A stretch of DNA of 64,000 nt from Komagataeibacter diospyri (GTDB lineage: Bacteria > Pseudomonadota > Alphaproteobacteria > Acetobacterales > Acetobacteraceae), in NCBI RefSeq assembly GCF_006538165.1, contig NZ_BDLU01000050.1, positions 1-64,000 of the forward strand, given 5' to 3'. The notes below the pieces were generated by a model. It had not been told where the DNA came from, made no database searches, and saw only the letters and a program-made list of their open reading frames with translations. The translations under genes and the position numbers were made by a program. Shown here piece by piece: positions 61,826 through 64,000 of this stretch (the stretch's first letter is position 1; each line of letters begins with the position of its first letter).

Positions 61826-62791
61826 ATGTTTCTAGCCCATCGTCCCGGCGCCCCGGCCCGGACCGTTACGACTGCGGAGGATGCGGCCGGTGCGGCGTGG
61901 CTGGACCTGCTCAGTCCCACCGAGGAGGAGGAGGCCCTTGCTGCCGAAGTGACAGGCCTGCGCGTGCCCACCCGTGCCCAGCTGGATGAGATCGAAAGTT
62001 CATCGCGCCTCTTCATGGAAGGCAATGGCGTCTATCTTTCCACGCCACTGGTGCGCAAGACACCGGATGACTTTTTCGTATCCCCCGTGGGTTTCGTGCT
62101 TATGCCCGGTCGGCTCCTGACCATCCGTTATACCGGGTTCAGCGCGTTTGACGTGGTGGCGCGGGAGGTAGCGGGACAGGCGGCCCCGCTGGTTTCCAAC
62201 GAAGCGGGGATCATGCTGCTGGAAGCCATCGTGGACCGGCTGGCCGATATTCTGGAACATCTGGGACAGGCGCTGGATGGCATGTCCAAGGATGTGTTCC
62301 AGTCGGAGGAGCCAAGCCAGGCGCAGGCAGGCGCGCTGCTGCGCAACATGCTGCGTCGGGTTGGCCGGTCGGGCGATCTGAGTTCATCCGTGCGCGACAG
62401 CCTGCTGGGGCTGGAGCGGATTTCCATTTTTCTGGGTGAAAACAAGCGTCATGACCTGTCCGAACGGCTGCAGTCGCGGCTGGCCACGGTGGAACGCGAT
62501 ATCCGTTCACTGAACGATTTCGTATCCCAGACAGCCAACAAGGTGCAGTTCCTGCTGGATGCGACGCTGGGATTCATCAGCATCGAACAGAACAATGGCA
62601 TGAAGATACTGACCGTGGTCAGCTTTATTGGCGTGGCTCCCACGCTGGTAGCGGGCATCTATGGCATGAACTTCCATGATATACCCGAACTGAACTGGAA
62701 ATACGGCTATTGGTATTCCCTGGCGCTTATGGCCGCGACGGTGGCGTTGCCACTGATCTGGTTCTGGCGGCGTGGGTGGTTGGGGAAATAG
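61826..62791 (+). CDS. corA: CorA family Mg2+/Co2+ transporter
   Basis: 321 aa. A soluble N-terminal domain precedes a long coiled helix (LEERDIRSLNDFVSQTANK region, LDATLGFISIEQNNGMKILT) and two C-terminal membrane helices with the ion-selective YGMNFHDIPELNWKYGYWYS (GMN) motif, ending WFWRRGWLGK. The protein forms a pentameric channel. It is divergent from trpB (196 bp). The 61631-61825 gap shows no recognised element. Confidence 0.94.
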   Translation: MFLAHRPGAPARTVTTAEDAAGAAWLDLLSPTEEEEALAAEVTGLRVPTRAQLDEIESSSRLFMEGNGVYLSTPLVRKTPDDFFVSPVGFVLMPGRLLTIRYTGFSAFDVVAREVAGQAAPLVSNEAGIMLLEAIVDRLADILEHLGQALDGMSKDVFQSEEPSQAQAGALLRNMLRRVGRSGDLSSSVRDSLLGLERISIFLGENKRHDLSERLQSRLATVERDIRSLNDFVSQTANKVQFLLDATLGFISIEQNNGMKILTVVSFIGVAPTLVAGIYGMNFHDIPELNWKYGYWYSLALMAATVALPLIWFWRRGWLGK

Positions 62792-62958
62792 TCGTTTTTA
62801 CCTGACATATCGACTTCATGATTATTATATTATCGAATCATTTCAATGATTTAGGTTTCAATGGCAAGGGAAACGAAATAAAAGAAAATTCATGAATGCC
62901 GGAGCGCGCGCGGATTACCGGTGCCTGCCCGGGTGTGGCGGGGAAGGGAAAGGCCATC

Positions 62959-64000
62959 ATGAAACCGAACCGTACGCTGGGATGTTTTCTGGTCATCACC
63001 GGTATCCTGGGTGGGCTGTCCACCACGGCGCGTGCGCAGGTTCATGTCTTTTCCGGCCTGCGGCATGACAGCAACACGGGCCTTGCCCGGTGGCTGGGCG
63101 ACATTACCCTGAGCGCGCAGATCGAAGGTGGGATCATGGCCAATCCCGCGCGTCCCCAGCCCGGTTACAACTATGGCGATTTTCTTGCCGACCATGCCAA
63201 TCAGGTCCAGCTGAACCAGGCTGAATTCACGCTGCAAAAAGCGATCGACCCGACCCGGAATACATATCAGGTCGGTTTTACGCTGGAGGGCATGTACGGC
63301 TCGGATGCACGGTATTATCAGGTTCTGGGCATCAGTGACCGGGAATGGAATGCACGCTACCAGTTGATCCCTGCGCAGGCGCACATGGATGTCCATCTGC
63401 CATGGCTTACGCGTGGCGGGCTGGACATGCAGGCGGGCATCCTGCAGGCCCCGATGGGGGTGGAAGGGCTGGACCCGACCTCCCGGCCTTTTTACACGCT
63501 GGCCTATACATCCGAATATTCCGTGCCGTTCGAGCATGTGGGCGCGATGTTCAACTGGCATGTGACGCCCATGGTGGATGTGACATTTGGCATTGATACC
63601 GGCAACCAGACATCATTCGGGCATGCGGACAACAACAGCGCGCCAGCCGGGTATTTCGGTTTCAACCTGAACCATCTGGCCCATGGCAAGCTGCGCATTG
63701 TGGAACTGAGCCGTGTGGGGCCGGAAAATTCGTGGCGTGCCATCGGTCATTATGAAGCCGATCATACCCAGCGGTTCTGGAATGATATCAGCGCCTATTA
63801 CCAGGTGAATGACCGGCTGAGCCTGACTGCGGAATTCAATTACCTGCATGACGAGGGTACGCGTGGCATTGGCGCACGCGGGCAGTTCGCGGGTGTGGAT
63901 GCGGAAAGCTTCGTAAGCTTTCTCAGTTACCGCATCAACCGTGACCTGACCTTCAATTACCGTGGAGAAATATACCGCGACAACAATAACGCCATGGTGG
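62959..64000 (+). CDS. Outer-membrane beta-barrel protein, 3' end beyond the window
   Basis: 347 codons are visible and the frame is open at the window edge. A Sec signal (MKPNRTLGCFLVITGILGGL, cleavage near TARAQ) is followed by a mature region alternating aromatic and polar residues: GWTLEGMYGSDARYYQVLG-like strands such as VGFTLEGMYGSDARYYQV, VTFGIDTGNQTSFGHADN, then YFGFNLNHLAHGKLRIVELS. It resembles the porin-like beta-barrel proteins common in acetic acid bacteria. GGAAAGG precedes the ATG. The AT-rich 62792-62958 gap upstream may hold its promoter. Substrate unknown. Confidence 0.75.
   Translation, partial: MKPNRTLGCFLVITGILGGLSTTARAQVHVFSGLRHDSNTGLARWLGDITLSAQIEGGIMANPARPQPGYNYGDFLADHANQVQLNQAEFTLQKAIDPTRNTYQVGFTLEGMYGSDARYYQVLGISDREWNARYQLIPAQAHMDVHLPWLTRGGLDMQAGILQAPMGVEGLDPTSRPFYTLAYTSEYSVPFEHVGAMFNWHVTPMVDVTFGIDTGNQTSFGHADNNSAPAGYFGFNLNHLAHGKLRIVELSRVGPENSWRAIGHYEADHTQRFWNDISAYYQVNDRLSLTAEFNYLHDEGTRGIGARGQFAGVDAESFVSFLSYRINRDLTFNYRGEIYRDNNNAMV

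Overview
The window looks like a chromosomal segment of an acetic acid bacterium (Acetobacteraceae, most like Komagataeibacter/Gluconacetobacter). The grounds are high GC, the alphaproteobacterial habit of keeping the F0 genes (atpI-B-E-b'-b) together without F1 genes, a complete pqqABCDE operon (cofactor of the periplasmic sugar and alcohol dehydrogenases of these bacteria), the hprK/rapZ/EIIA/HPr/EI regulatory PTS cluster, hemE beside maf, and a family of about 80-bp palindromic intergenic elements. No transposase, integrase, CRISPR array or rRNA gene was seen. This taxonomic call is inference from gene content and family resemblance, not from a search.

Layout. 0.1-5.1 kb (minus): a GT39 and a GT2 glycosyltransferase, then the F0 ATP synthase genes. 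5.2-14.2 kb (minus): a lipoprotein, purH, the aminodeoxychorismate (folate) pair pabC/pabB, and a compact regulatory phosphotransferase cluster ptsI-ptsH-EIIA-rapZ-hprK with overlapping genes. 14.3-16 kb (plus): a RidA-like protein, tRNA-Ala(CGC, minus), YggT and a DUF2501 secreted protein. 16-18.2 kb (minus): the haem set hemJ-HAD-hemE. 18.2-18.6 kb: a non-coding segment between divergent hemE and maf that has the features expected of the chromosomal replication origin, with a striking cluster of GTAC tetranucleotides. 18.6-20.4 kb: maf, tRNA-Ala(GGC), a lone RmlC-like epimerase. 20.5-26.9 kb: a MATE exporter, an AT-rich non-coding region with a tandem operator-like repeat and an orphan terminator, a 67-aa protein, then etfA-etfB-ETF:quinone oxidoreductase and a 2OG-Fe(II) oxygenase. 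26.9-30.7 kb: an anaerobic/microaerobic control island, hemN-ompW, a GNAT-like gene and a divergent FNR-type regulator, with two perfect TTGAT-N4-ATCAA boxes. 30.7-37.9 kb: an AI-2E family permease, pqqABCDE, and a ChvG/ChvI-like two-component system. 38.1-45.4 kb (plus): grpE, dnaK and dnaJ with RpoH-type promoters, then dapB, metK and trmB. 45.5-56.8 kb: an SDR, DedA, an S9 peptidase, two sugar porters, SelO, an enoyl-CoA hydratase-family protein, a flavin reductase, a Zur-like Fur protein and an unknown 189-aa protein. 57.1-62.8 kb: folC-accD-trpA-trpB (minus) and corA (plus). The window ends inside an outer-membrane beta-barrel gene.

How it fits together. The genes are mostly housekeeping. 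The most notable non-coding signals are the putative origin and its GTAC cluster, the FNR boxes with the regulator gene between its own targets, the matched CTTG-N18-CCTACNT promoters in front of grpE and dnaK, the dispersed palindromic elements, and an orphan terminator suggesting a small RNA. Several start codons were moved from the longest reading frame because a Shine-Dalgarno sequence or gene overlap favours a shorter protein. These choices are stated per entry.
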